Source: Vitreoscilla sp.
Lineage (GTDB): Bacteria > Pseudomonadota > Gammaproteobacteria > Burkholderiales > Burkholderiaceae_C
Direction of reading: 5' to 3'
Length of the DNA stretch: 45,857 bases
Assembly: GCA_018780145.1 (NCBI GenBank)
Contig: JADMKA010000050.1
Span: 1 to 45,857, forward strand
This document shows, piece after piece, positions 7,055-15,670 of the stretch; the stretch's first letter is position 1, and the number at the start of each line of letters is the position of its first letter. The translations under genes were made by a program, and so were the position numbers. The notes beneath the pieces are model-generated. The model did no database searches, was not told the DNA's origin, and saw only the letters and a list, made by a program, of their open reading frames with translations.

Positions 7055-9409
7055 CTACCAGAGCACGTTCTTCACGGAGATCGATTTCCAGATGTGGTTC
7101 CAGCCGGCGTCGCTGCCGTAACGGGACTTTTCCTCGCTCTGCGCCGCGGCCGTCAGGTGGCCGAGCGTCTCGCCCAGGGTGGTCAGCAACTCGGTCAGGC
7201 GCCACAGGCTGATCTGGTCCGGGTCGCCCGAACTGTGGCCGGGCTGGATGACGGGGATCTCGGCGCGGCGATAGGTCTCGCGGAACACCTCGTACTCCGG
7301 TGCATCGCCGGTGAGGTCGACCAGGGCCATCGGCAGCGGCCGCAGCAACCTGAAGCGTCCCAGCATGGTGCCGGCATGCATCCGCTCGGTGCGCGCGTCC
7401 TCGCCGGCCAGCGGCACCGCCAACGCAGCGTCACCCACCACCACGGCCGCGGGCTCCCAATCCGGATGGAACTGGTCCAGGATCCCGGCCATCAGTTCGG
7501 CCAGCTCCACCTGGTCACCACGTGCCAGCACCAGCACGCGCTTGACCGCGCCGTCGCTGTTCAACAGCCACGGACGCCAACGCCAGAACGGCACCGTCAC
7601 CATGCGGGCTTGCGGCGCAGCGGGCACCGGCGGCGCCAACGGGTGGCTGTCGATCAGCGTCACCTCGTTGAACTGCGCCGTCAGGTGCGCCATGGCGCCA
7701 CCGAGCATGGCCTGCTGGAACATGCGGACCACGTCGAGCCGGACGAACAGGGGCACCCGCGCCGGCTGCTTGCGCAGCGTCAGCATCTCGGGGCAGACCC
7801 GCGTGACCCACAAGGTGACGCGCTCGTAGGCGTCGAGCACGTCCTGCAGGGTGGCCTGGGCGCTGGGCAGGCCCAGCGAGCGGCCCGGGATGGGCTCCAG
7901 GCCCGGGGCGATCGCCACCTTGCAGTGGGTCGCCATGCCGTGGAAGGCCTCGAACAGCGCCGCCTGATTGCCGGGCAGCGGCTGGTCGAAGTAGAGCACC
8001 ACCTGGGCCAGGTGGCGCATCAGGTTCACGGTCTGAAAGATGTGCTCGCGGTACGGCGAGTCGAGTTCGAAGAAGCTGCGGTCGACTGTCATCACCACCG
8101 TCGGGTGACCGGTCAGGCGGCGCAGGGTGTCGTCGAAGGCGATCTTGGCCTGCGCCCGCACCAGCGCGTAGGTCTGGGTGGTGCTCTCGGTCAGGCCCTT
8201 GAGCAGTTGCCTGTCGAAGGCCACGTCACAGCAGACCTCGGCCACCTGCTCCATCGAGTCGCACTTGTGCCAGGGGTGGCGCGTCGGGATGCCTTCGAGC
8301 GCGTGGCCCATGGCCACCAGCGGCATGCCGGTGGCAAAGGCCTCGACCGCCTTGATCTTCAGGCCGGTGGAGAAGGCCAGCGGCACGATCACCAGATCGA
8401 CATCGCGGTAGAACTCGTCGACGCTGTCGACCGGCCCCATCAGCTCGACACCCGGCACGCCTTCCAGGTCGGGCAGGCGGGTGCACATCATGCCGACGAA
8501 GCGGATCACCAGGGGCGCCTGGCGCTGCGCGATGATGGGCAGCGCCACCTTGACGAAGGCCCGTGCGTTGTTGACGTTGATGGCGTTGCCGGAGCCCAGC
8601 ATGCCGATCACCAGGCGGCCGTTGTCCTCGGGCCGGCGCACGCGCGCGGTGCGCACCTCCGGCTCGATGTGCGGCATCGTGATGCACGGGGTGTTGCTGA
8701 TGCTGCGGTAGAAATCCCGCTCCTCGTCCTTGATGGCCCAGACCAGCTGGGCCCGGTTCATCGCGATCGCTTCCTGGTCTTCGGTGGTGTAGAAGAACTC
8801 GGGGGCGATGCCGTTGTCATCCAGCAGCTGGCGGCGGCCGGTGAACTTGTCGTGGGTGTCGAGGATCTTCAGCGTGTTCGCCGGGGCGTACTCGAACGCC
8901 TTGCTCATGTACGCGTAGTTGACGATGAAGGCGTCGTAGCGATTGCGCTTGAACAGCCACTGAAGGTAGTCGCGGATCGAGTCGTCCCACCACTCGTCGA
9001 TCTTGTAGTCCGCGCCCTCTGGGCGGGTGTAGGTGTGCCGCGTCGCGGGCAGCAGGTGGAACGAGTCCCACTGCTTGCCCATCTCGCGCACGAGATCGTC
9101 GGGCAGGTAGTCGAACCACCATTCCTGGGGGTAGAAGACAAAATGGATGCGCGCGCCGCGGCGCTGCAGCTCGCGGCAGACGGCGTAGATGCGCTTGCGG
9201 TTGCCCTGGTCGGTGGGCGCCGTCGGGGTGGGAGACAACACCAGGATGTCGGCCCCGAGCAGGCTCACCTCGGGCTCGGCCAAGCGGGCCATCAGCTCCG
9301 CGTGCAAGGCGGCCTGCGGGTCGGCGGGCGGGAGCGCGGGCGGTATGGCCTGCGGGCCGCTCCCGCTGCCGGCGCCACGCTCGGTCAAGGCCTCGGCGCG
9401 GCGGTTCAT
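7055..9409 (-). CDS. Two-domain GT-B glycosyltransferase (GT4-like)
   Basis: 784 residues. After a Pro/Ala-rich N-terminus, residues 53-430 form a GT4-like enzyme. It has ILVLSPTPTAPTDQGNRKRI (55-74; GN-R acceptor-side loop), an NYAYMSKAF segment, DTHD (184-187), GMLGSGNAINVNNARAF (269-285), and the nucleotide-sugar site FSTGLKIKAVEAFATGMP (346-363, Glu356). Residues 435-784 look like a second, weaker GT-B-like module with VLYFDQP and FHPDWEPAAVVVG segments but no clear E-x7-E. The start codon overlaps the stop of the upstream gene (ATGA at 9406-9409), so translation is coupled. It is related to the shorter transferase at 10315-11490. Probably a cytoplasmic chain-building enzyme of the exported polysaccharide; sugar and linkage unknown. 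Confidence 0.8.
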   Translation of the reverse strand: MNRRAEALTERGAGSGSGPQAIPPALPPADPQAALHAELMARLAEPEVSLLGADILVLSPTPTAPTDQGNRKRIYAVCRELQRRGARIHFVFYPQEWWFDYLPDDLVREMGKQWDSFHLLPATRHTYTRPEGADYKIDEWWDDSIRDYLQWLFKRNRYDAFIVNYAYMSKAFEYAPANTLKILDTHDKFTGRRQLLDDNGIAPEFFYTTEDQEAIAMNRAQLVWAIKDEERDFYRSISNTPCITMPHIEPEVRTARVRRPEDNGRLVIGMLGSGNAINVNNARAFVKVALPIIAQRQAPLVIRFVGMMCTRLPDLEGVPGVELMGPVDSVDEFYRDVDLVIVPLAFSTGLKIKAVEAFATGMPLVAMGHALEGIPTRHPWHKCDSMEQVAEVCCDVAFDRQLLKGLTESTTQTYALVRAQAKIAFDDTLRRLTGHPTVVMTVDRSFFELDSPYREHIFQTVNLMRHLAQVVLYFDQPLPGNQAALFEAFHGMATHCKVAIAPGLEPIPGRSLGLPSAQATLQDVLDAYERVTLWVTRVCPEMLTLRKQPARVPLFVRLDVVRMFQQAMLGGAMAHLTAQFNEVTLIDSHPLAPPVPAAPQARMVTVPFWRWRPWLLNSDGAVKRVLVLARGDQVELAELMAGILDQFHPDWEPAAVVVGDAALAVPLAGEDARTERMHAGTMLGRFRLLRPLPMALVDLTGDAPEYEVFRETYRRAEIPVIQPGHSSGDPDQISLWRLTELLTTLGETLGHLTAAAQSEEKSRYGSDAGWNHIWKSISVKNVLW

Positions 9410-10173
9410 GAGGTGGCGCTGGCGGTGCTGCTCGCAGCGCTTGCCTTGGCCGAAGGCGCCTTGCCCGCGTCCTCGGGGTTGGTCTCGATGACCTTGAGCC
9501 AGTCGGCCAGTTCCTGCTCGGTGGCTTCAGCGACGGACAGGCGCATGAAAGGTACGCCGAGCTGGCGCGTCGCGGTTTCCTCGGCGTCGGCCGGGACCGC
9601 CCGCAGGTGATCGACCGCAAAGGTCAGCCGGGTCACGCCGAGGGTTTCGCGGGGCATCAGCACCCCGTCGAAATCCAGCACGCGGTTGCCCGCACGGCGC
9701 AGCAAGGGCACCTCGATGTCGTCGCTGAACGCGCGCAGGCCGTCGGCGTGCTCGGAGCCCCACAAGGGCATCTGCAGCACGAAGCGCATCGGCACCGAGC
9801 GGTCGAGGTGGAAGTCGAAATGGAAGGCCGAGGTGGGGCCGGTCCAGCGGAATGGATTGCCCACGCCGTCGCGCTCCAGTGCGTGGAACCCGCGGTCCGA
9901 CGGCATCGGCATGCCGGCCTCGACCACCGCCTTGCGCCGCCCGGCATAGTGGGTGCGCGCCTGCGGCAACAGGATGTCGCGGCCCCTCTGCACCAGTTTC
10001 ACCGCGGCCAGCTCGCGCCGCACGGCTCCCAGTTCCTGGGTCAGCTCGGCGGTCGACAGGCGGCTGATGGCCAACTCGCGCGCCAGCGCGTCCAGCACAT
10101 TGTGCTCCCCGAGTTCGTCGCGAATCTCGCGAGCCAGCGCCTTCAAACGAACAACTTTGTCATCTTCGCTCAT
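9406..10173 (-). CDS. Unknown coiled-coil plus beta-sandwich protein coupled to a glycosyltransferase
   Basis: 255 residues from the ATG at 10173; a TTG two codons upstream is possible. I do not recognise the family. Residues 1-65 are heptad-rich and charged (VRLKALAREIRDELGEHN..., ISRLSTAELTQELGAVRREL), a predicted coiled coil. Residues 70-230 look beta-rich, with PSDRGFHALERDGVGNPFRW and several xDFHLDRSVPMRFVLQMPLW-type strands. The C-terminus is Ala/Ser/Lys-rich and low-complexity. It is the first gene of a leftward unit, directly coupled to the glycosyltransferase at 7055-9409. A similar coiled-coil plus beta layout recurs at 14839-15591. It may be an accessory or scaffold protein for the transferase (inference). 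Confidence 0.7.
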   Translation of the reverse strand: MSEDDKVVRLKALAREIRDELGEHNVLDALARELAISRLSTAELTQELGAVRRELAAVKLVQRGRDILLPQARTHYAGRRKAVVEAGMPMPSDRGFHALERDGVGNPFRWTGPTSAFHFDFHLDRSVPMRFVLQMPLWGSEHADGLRAFSDDIEVPLLRRAGNRVLDFDGVLMPRETLGVTRLTFAVDHLRAVPADAEETATRQLGVPFMRLSVAEATEQELADWLKVIETNPEDAGKAPSAKASAASSTASATS

Positions 10174-10314
10174 GGTCAACCCAGAATCTGCCGGATGCGC
10201 AGTGTGTGAGACTAAATATAAGCCGAGAAGGTTACCAGCCGATGGCAGGCCAGCCTCCCCCTAACATCGTGCCGCTCTTCACGACCCACCCTCGCCAGAA
10301 ACGATAGCCGGCAC
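10174..10314 (-). promoter_or_regulatory. Intergenic region with candidate leftward -10 (TATATT)
   Basis: 141-bp gap between two leftward genes. The leftward strand reads TTATATTTAG at about 10212-10221, an AT-rich island in GC-rich surroundings. TATATT would be a good -10 about 42 nt before the start at 10173. No consensus -35 is visible 17 nt upstream. It is the best candidate promoter for the 10173-5326 gene set. Confidence 0.35.
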
Positions 10315-11490
10315 TTACACACGTGAGGCCAGCCAGGTGGACAGGCGATTCACCTGGGCGGCATATTCGTCGTCCAGCGCCGCTCGGGTCGAGGCCGCCC
10401 GCTCGCACAGGGCGTCCAGCGGCGACGCCCCCCCGGGGCGAGCGAACTCGGTGAACAGGTAGTCGGTCAGGCCGGCGTTGTCCTCGAACACCGGCAAGCC
10501 CCACAGGTGGGTCAGCCCCTGCGCCCCGGGCAGGGTGGTCAGCACCGGGCGCCCGTAGGACAACGGCTCGACGGTCTTGATCTTCAGGCCGGTGCCGCCC
10601 ACCATCGGGTTGAGCGCGATGTCGATGGCGTCGTAAAAGGTGTGCAGTTCCTGCACGAAGCCGAGCTTGATCACGCCGGCCATCTCGCGCACATGGCGGC
10701 AGACCCCACCGGCCACGACGATCGGGTGCGGGAACGGCACGCCGCGGGCCTGCAGGCGGCCCAGAAAGTCGGCCATGCTGAGGATGTTCCAGTCGTTGCC
10801 GCTGCCCAGGTAACCGAAGGTCAGGGGCCGGCCGCCACCGCGCCGCTCGAACGGGCGCACGCAGGGCTCGACATAGGGCAGGTACAGGATGTTGCGGTGG
10901 CCGCGTGCTGCCAGCTCGGCGGCCTCTTCCTTCTGGATCGCGAGCGCCGCGTCGGCGCGACGCAGGGCGCTGTCCTCGTCGGCGTAGGTGGTGCTGAACC
11001 ACTGCGGCTTCATGCCGGCGGCGGTGTACTTGGCCCGCCGCTCCCCGAACACGTCGTGGGTGTCGAGCACCTTGACGACATCGCTGCCGAACTGGTCCAG
11101 CAGCGGCGCGTACCAGACGTAGTTGACGTGCACGACGCTGTAGCCACGCAACTGGTGCATGTCGCGGGCCGCGGCTTCCAGGCCGCGGTCGTACCAATCG
11201 ACGATGCGGCAGACGTGGCCCGGCTGGATGTGCTTGGGCGCCCGCGAACGGACCACGTTGACGCGGCCGAACTCGCCCGCCAGCGCATGCGACAGCGCGG
11301 GGTCGAAACCCTCCTCGTTGTGGTACAGCAGGTCGACCTCGAAGCCCTGGCTCTTGTACAGCCGCACCATCTGCATGATGCGGCGTGCGTTGCCCTGGTC
11401 GGCCGGCATCAGCCGGTTGAAGCTGACCACCAGGCAGCGCGGCGCATTGCCGAGGCCGCTGGGCGAGAAGCTGGGATGCGGCGAATTCAT
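10315..11490 (-). CDS. Glycosyltransferase, GT4-like
   Basis: 391 residues from the ATG at 11490, whose A is shared with the upstream stop (TGATG), so it is translationally coupled. It is a GT-B enzyme: CLVVSFNRLMPADQGNARRI near the N-terminus (the same DQGN-RRI loop as 7055-9409), LDTHDVFGERR in the linker region, LTFGYLGSGNDWNILSM starting the C-terminal Rossmann domain, and the donor site VGGTGLKIKTVEPLSYGRP with Glu in the usual place. Similarity to the first half of the 784-residue transferase suggests a common origin. Expected role: transfer of a nucleotide-activated sugar to the growing capsule-type glycan at the inner membrane face. Confidence 0.85.
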   Translation of the reverse strand: MNSPHPSFSPSGLGNAPRCLVVSFNRLMPADQGNARRIMQMVRLYKSQGFEVDLLYHNEEGFDPALSHALAGEFGRVNVVRSRAPKHIQPGHVCRIVDWYDRGLEAAARDMHQLRGYSVVHVNYVWYAPLLDQFGSDVVKVLDTHDVFGERRAKYTAAGMKPQWFSTTYADEDSALRRADAALAIQKEEAAELAARGHRNILYLPYVEPCVRPFERRGGGRPLTFGYLGSGNDWNILSMADFLGRLQARGVPFPHPIVVAGGVCRHVREMAGVIKLGFVQELHTFYDAIDIALNPMVGGTGLKIKTVEPLSYGRPVLTTLPGAQGLTHLWGLPVFEDNAGLTDYLFTEFARPGGASPLDALCERAASTRAALDDEYAAQVNRLSTWLASRV

Positions 11491-12476
11491 CAGGCGGTCT
11501 CGACGGTGAACTCGGCAGCGCCGATGTCGCAAAAGCCGTCGCCCGGCACGGCCTCGCGCGGCAGCGACAGGTGCAGCAGGGCATCGCGGCCCGGCTGCAC
11601 CGCCGGTAAGGCCAGGCGCAGAAAGGCCCCGTGTTCGGTGTAGTCCACGGCCGTCGGCGCCAGGGTGTGCGGGCCCAGCGCGATCTCGCTGCCATCGATA
11701 CGGGCGCGGACGTTTCGCAGCAGCAGCCGCGCCGCACTCGGTGCCCCCCAGGGCAGCAGCAGCGAGCCCAGCCCACGGCTGTTGAACAGGGCCCGGCCTT
11801 CGTGTGCGATGTGGTGCGCCAGCGTTTCCGCCCCGGCGGCGATCAGCCGCAACGGGTCGATGCGCAGGCGCAGCCGCAGGTGCCGGTCGCCCAGCCGCTG
11901 CAGGAGGATGTCCGCCTGGCGCGCACGGGTCAGTTGCTCGGTGAGCCGGACGGCACGTTCAGCATCATGCAGGCCAGCCTCGCCCAGCGAGCCCGCCAAT
12001 TGGGCACTGGCCAGCACCCGGGCGGCACCGGCCTCCACCGGCTGCAATGCACCCTGGCGGATCAGGGTTTCGAAAGCGGCCCAGCCGGGCACATCGGGTG
12101 CCGCGAACAGCAGCAGCGCCACACGCGACTGCAGCGCCTGGGCCGCCAGGGCAGCCATCTGCGCGGCGCGGCCACGGTCCGGCGGCACCGCCACCAGGCA
12201 CACGCTGGCCCGCCGCATCAGGCGCGCTGCTTCGGCAGGATCGGCCGCCGCGTCGACACGCAGCCGGGTGGTGGGTTGGCCTTGCGCGACGGGAACATGG
12301 TCCTGGTAGACCACTGGCGAGGTGTGGATCCAGGCCATCGGCCCCTGCGAATCCAGCAGCGGCAGCAGGCGCAAGGTGTCCGTCAGCACCACGGGCAACC
12401 CGCCCCGCAGGGTGCCACCGCGCACCAGGCTGGCAGCGAACAGGTCGACCCAGACATCGACGACCGTGGCGGTCAT
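11490..12476 (-). CDS. Unknown protein between two glycosyltransferases
   Basis: 328 residues; family not recognised. The N-terminal 180 residues look like an alpha/beta Rossmann-type domain (VVDVWVDLFAASLVRGG, VLTDTLRLLPLLDSQG, RASVCLVAVPPD, VALLLFAAPDVPGW). This may be a remnant or variant of a GT-B or surface-sugar domain, without a recognisable donor-binding Glu. Residues 230-328 look like beta-strands ending GFCDIGAAEFTVETA. It overlaps both neighbours (ATGA with the upstream transferase, TGATG with the downstream one), so it is firmly embedded in the operon and probably acts with these enzymes. Confidence 0.65.
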   Translation of the reverse strand: MTATVVDVWVDLFAASLVRGGTLRGGLPVVLTDTLRLLPLLDSQGPMAWIHTSPVVYQDHVPVAQGQPTTRLRVDAAADPAEAARLMRRASVCLVAVPPDRGRAAQMAALAAQALQSRVALLLFAAPDVPGWAAFETLIRQGALQPVEAGAARVLASAQLAGSLGEAGLHDAERAVRLTEQLTRARQADILLQRLGDRHLRLRLRIDPLRLIAAGAETLAHHIAHEGRALFNSRGLGSLLLPWGAPSAARLLLRNVRARIDGSEIALGPHTLAPTAVDYTEHGAFLRLALPAVQPGRDALLHLSLPREAVPGDGFCDIGAAEFTVETA

Positions 12477-13777
12477 GCGCCGGCCTCCCAGGCCTCGTCG
12501 AGCAGTGCCCGGATGCGCGGATACAGCGCGCGCGGGCTGAGCTGGTCGGCGCGCTGCGCTTCACTGGCCCGGCGCAGTGCGCGCGTGCCGGCATCCGGCA
12601 GGTTGTCGCAGGTGCTGCGAATGCAGGCCAGCAACTGGTCGACCAGCCCGCTGCCGATGGACACGTGGTCGATCTGAGGCGATTCGAACTCGGGGTAGGA
12701 ACCAATATCCACCGTGACCACCCGGCCGCCGCCCATCACGGCGCGCGGCAGGATGCCCGAGGTCTCGCCGTAGGTGGGGTAGCGCAGCACGAAGGACAGG
12801 TCGGCGCGGGCCAGCAGGATGTCCAGCTCGCGCGCGTCGAGATAACCGGTCACGCGCGGGCCGTCTTCCTCGGGCCACAGCTGGCGGATGCGCTCGCTGA
12901 CCGCGTACTCGCTGGCCCGCTCTTCGCCAGCGAACAGCAGCTTCAGGCGGGGCTGGCCGATGCGGGCACGGGAGTAGGCCACCAGCACCTCGTAGAGCAT
13001 CTTGTTGCCGGTGAGGAACCCCGGCACCAGCAGCAGCACGTCGGACTCCTGGACACCATAGCGGCGCAACACGGCGTCGGCGTCGGCGGCCGGCGGCGCC
13101 GGCGGCAGCACGAAGTGAGGGATGCGGGCCACCGGCCGGCCGTGCTCGGCGCCCAGCGGCACGTCGAAGGCTCCGCCACGGAAACGCGCCTCGGCGTAGC
13201 GGCTGTGCAGCATCAGGCCGCGGGCGCTCCCGGCGATGCGCCGCACCATCAGGCACTCCTGGTACAGCAGGCCCGGCGTTCGGCCCAGCGAACCGTCTCG
13301 GTGCACGAAGTCCGCAGGCACCTGGTAGCCGGTGTCGGCCACCCAGTGGGCGAACATGCCGTTCGCGCGCTCCATCTGCAGCGCCACCTGGTGCAGGTAG
13401 AACAAGGACACATCGTGCACCACCACGACGCCCGGGAAGCGGTGCAGGTGGTCGAGCATGTAGGCACAGTCGCCGTTGTTGCCGACGTTGTAGAGGATCT
13501 GGGCCTGGACGTCTGGTTGGCGGGCCAGGAACACCGCCTCGTCGATCACCTCGAAGCGCCCGCCCGGGAACAGCGCCGCCGTGGCTGCGGCGCGGCCGCT
13601 CTCGGCGACCAGGCACAGGTCGAAGTCGGCCGCCAGGTGCGGCAGGTACTCGACCACATAGTCAGCCAGGCCATTGCGTTGCGGCGGCAAGGGCGAAAAG
13701 AGGAAGAGGCGGCGGCGGTCTCCCCCCACGCCGGGTGAGGCGTGCGAGGGTAGCGGGGCATCGGCGAAGGGCAGCAC
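12473..13777 (-). CDS. Glycosyltransferase, GT4 family
   Basis: 434 residues. LFLFSPLPPQRNGLADYVVE (24-43) is the typical N-terminal GT4 motif (SPLPP..G-A-Y). VVVHDVSLFYLHQVAL follows mid-protein, then DVLLLVPGFLTGNKMLYEVL and LLFAGEE in the C-terminal domain. RADLSFVLRYPTYGETSGIL is the donor-binding segment, with Glu in YGETSG as in PTxxEGFG-type loops. It overlaps the next gene by 4 bp and follows the gene ending at 13800 by 22 bp. A soluble or membrane-associated chain-elongating transferase is likely; the sugar is not predictable. Confidence 0.85.
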   Translation of the reverse strand: MLPFADAPLPSHASPGVGGDRRRLFLFSPLPPQRNGLADYVVEYLPHLAADFDLCLVAESGRAAATAALFPGGRFEVIDEAVFLARQPDVQAQILYNVGNNGDCAYMLDHLHRFPGVVVVHDVSLFYLHQVALQMERANGMFAHWVADTGYQVPADFVHRDGSLGRTPGLLYQECLMVRRIAGSARGLMLHSRYAEARFRGGAFDVPLGAEHGRPVARIPHFVLPPAPPAADADAVLRRYGVQESDVLLLVPGFLTGNKMLYEVLVAYSRARIGQPRLKLLFAGEERASEYAVSERIRQLWPEEDGPRVTGYLDARELDILLARADLSFVLRYPTYGETSGILPRAVMGGGRVVTVDIGSYPEFESPQIDHVSIGSGLVDQLLACIRSTCDNLPDAGTRALRRASEAQRADQLSPRALYPRIRALLDEAWEAGA

Positions 13778-13799
13778 GGGTGTCCGGGATCCGTGCCGC

Positions 13800-14756
13800 T
13801 CAGGGCTTGCCGGCCGGCGCCGGCTGCGGGCCGCGGACCGCCGGTGACTTGGCCGGTGGCACCGGCGGCGTCCCAGCGACCTGGGCCAGCCATTCGCGCT
13901 CGAAGTTCGTGCGTTGCAGGGTCAGCATCTCGGAGCAGATGTTGACGATCTCGCTCTTCAGCAGCGCCAGGCGGGCCGGCAGGGCCTCGGGGTTCTGGGT
14001 CAACACCAAGCGTTTGAGGAAGGCCACCTCGGCCTCCAGCGCCACCAGCTTGCGCTCGCTATCGCCCAGTGCGGCCACCCCGACCTGGATCGGGTAGCTG
14101 CCCAGGGGCTGCCCGTCCGGGCCCACCACGCGGACACTGTTGCTGCCGTCGATCAGGCGGTCGGTGCGCACCGGGATGGCGAAGTGGTGCACGCTGCCGT
14201 CGGCGGCCGATTCGTAGAAGGCCAGTGGCTCGGGGCCCTGGTCGTTGACCTGGGACAGCAGCGCCGGGCGCTGCGACACACGGTGCAGGTTGATGATGCA
14301 GCCCTGCAGCGCACCGCCGGCCAGGCCGTGGAAGCGAACCTCGTAGAGCAGGTCGACCGGCGCGCCGTCGGTCAGGCGCAGCAACTCGTGCAGGCCCTGC
14401 ACCGAAGTGGACAGCACCGAGGCGCCGCGGGTGGTGCGCACCTCCAGCGACACCGGGGCGGTGCCGATCTGGCCAGGCAGCAGTGCGGCCTGCGGAATGC
14501 GAAGTTCGAAGGCCGAGTGCTCGCGCGAGGGCAGGTGCAGGCCCGCAAGGTCGCGGGCGAAATCGAACACCGACAAGTTGGCCACGGCCGAGGCCACGCA
14601 GCGGCCGTCCAGCCAGAGTTGAACCACGTCGAAGGCCAGGGCGTCGTCGGCCGGCACGGAAAAGCCGATCACCCGGCCATGGCCCCAGTCGATGCGGGCC
14701 TGGGCAAGCGGCACGGCGCCGATGGCGGCGGAGTCGTTGGCGTCGTTGGATGTCAT
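13800..14756 (-). CDS. Protein with carbohydrate-locus GWA/DG-type beta-sandwich domain and C-terminal coiled coil
   Basis: 318 residues from the ATG at 14756. Residues 15-130 resemble a beta-sandwich module often attached to surface-polysaccharide enzymes: GRVIGFSVPADD, then VVQLWLDGRCVASAVANL, DFARDLAGLHLPSREHSAFE and RIPQAALLPG. It is the same pattern (G-V-GW/F, DG-x-V, AN-x-x-x-D, GFxLxLP) as the two repeats in the 1444-residue protein at 25916-30250. A second beta-rich part follows, then a coiled coil (RKLVALEAEVAFLKRLVLTQ) and a Pro-rich tail. There is no catalytic motif. It lies 22 bp upstream of a GT4 gene and probably has a binding or scaffolding role. Confidence 0.65.
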   Translation of the reverse strand: MTSNDANDSAAIGAVPLAQARIDWGHGRVIGFSVPADDALAFDVVQLWLDGRCVASAVANLSVFDFARDLAGLHLPSREHSAFELRIPQAALLPGQIGTAPVSLEVRTTRGASVLSTSVQGLHELLRLTDGAPVDLLYEVRFHGLAGGALQGCIINLHRVSQRPALLSQVNDQGPEPLAFYESAADGSVHHFAIPVRTDRLIDGSNSVRVVGPDGQPLGSYPIQVGVAALGDSERKLVALEAEVAFLKRLVLTQNPEALPARLALLKSEIVNICSEMLTLQRTNFEREWLAQVAGTPPVPPAKSPAVRGPQPAPAGKP

Positions 14757-14838
14757 GTCGTGGCCTGCGGGTGGTGGCGCGGCCTCCGGGGGCACGCGGT
14801 CGGCTCCGCGCAGCCCGTGCGGGCCGCGCAGTCAGGGA

Positions 14839-15591
14839 TCAAGGGGCAGTCTCGAACACGCTGGAGGCCAGCGGCGCCTCGTTGGGCGGCGTGACCACCA
14901 GGCCGGCGCTCAGGCGGCGGATCTCGAAGCTGCCGCGCCCTACCGGGTTGAAGAACAGGTGGAAGTCGAAGGCGGAGACCTGGGAGACATCCAGCATGTC
15001 GATGACGAAGCTGTCCACCGCCAGTTGGCCGGCTTGCAGCTTCATCGGGCGTTCGCTCCAGTGTTCACCGACCTTCCACGAGCACTTGGCATGCAGGCCG
15101 GGTGCCGGCATGCCCCGGACCTCGACCGCCAGGGACACCCGTGCCGCACCCACCGGCATGTCGGCCAGCAGCGCACGGGCGTCGAGCACGATGGACATGA
15201 AGGTGCCGTCGAACTCGGCGTGGTTGACCACCAGCGCATAGGCCTCGTCGGCCCCGCGCGCCTGGCCGATCTGCACCATCTGCACGAAACCGTTGCGGTA
15301 GTCGCTGTACATCGCCGTACCGTCGGCGAGGCGGTGGCCGGAACCGGGGTTGCTGGCGGTGGCACTCGGGACCGGCAGCCGCAACCACAGCGGCGTCAGG
15401 CTGCGTTCGCTCGAACCGCCTTCGACGCTGGCCAGCGGCGACAGGCCGGCTGGCCCGCTCAACGGCTCGACCCCTGAAACCAACTCGCACAACTGATCGA
15501 TGGTCTGGTTCAGGCGCCCACGCAGGGCTTGAAGCTCCAGGGTCAGGCGATGCACCTGCTCGTGGCGGCGCGCGTCTTCGGTGTTTGGCAT
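14839..15591 (-). CDS. Unknown coiled-coil plus beta-sandwich protein
   Basis: 250 residues. Residues 8-42 are a coiled coil (QVHRLTLELQALRGRLNQTI). A Ser/Pro/Gly linker follows and then an all-beta-looking domain from about 85: YRNGFVQMVQIGQARG, TFMSIVLDARALLADMPVG, RVSLAVEVRGMPAPGLHAKC, VSAFDFHLFFNPVGRGSFE. The architecture recalls the protein at 9406-10173. No catalytic residues or export signal are evident. It lies 82 bp upstream of the GWA-domain protein and 79 bp downstream of a sulfotransferase gene, all leftward. I would treat it as an accessory subunit of the glycan assembly machinery, with low certainty. Confidence 0.6.
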   Translation of the reverse strand: MPNTEDARRHEQVHRLTLELQALRGRLNQTIDQLCELVSGVEPLSGPAGLSPLASVEGGSSERSLTPLWLRLPVPSATASNPGSGHRLADGTAMYSDYRNGFVQMVQIGQARGADEAYALVVNHAEFDGTFMSIVLDARALLADMPVGAARVSLAVEVRGMPAPGLHAKCSWKVGEHWSERPMKLQAGQLAVDSFVIDMLDVSQVSAFDFHLFFNPVGRGSFEIRRLSAGLVVTPPNEAPLASSVFETAP

Positions 15592-15670
15592 GGCGTTCCA
15601 ACTGCAATTGTCGGGCCCGGCGCGCGATCACGGTGGGCGCGCACGCCAGGCGGCGAACCGGTCGGGAATG

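Noticed and set aside
7052-9610. An 852-codon open frame on the plus strand
   Set aside because: Antisense shadow of the 784-residue glycosyltransferase, with low-complexity His/Gln/Val-rich translation and no motifs.
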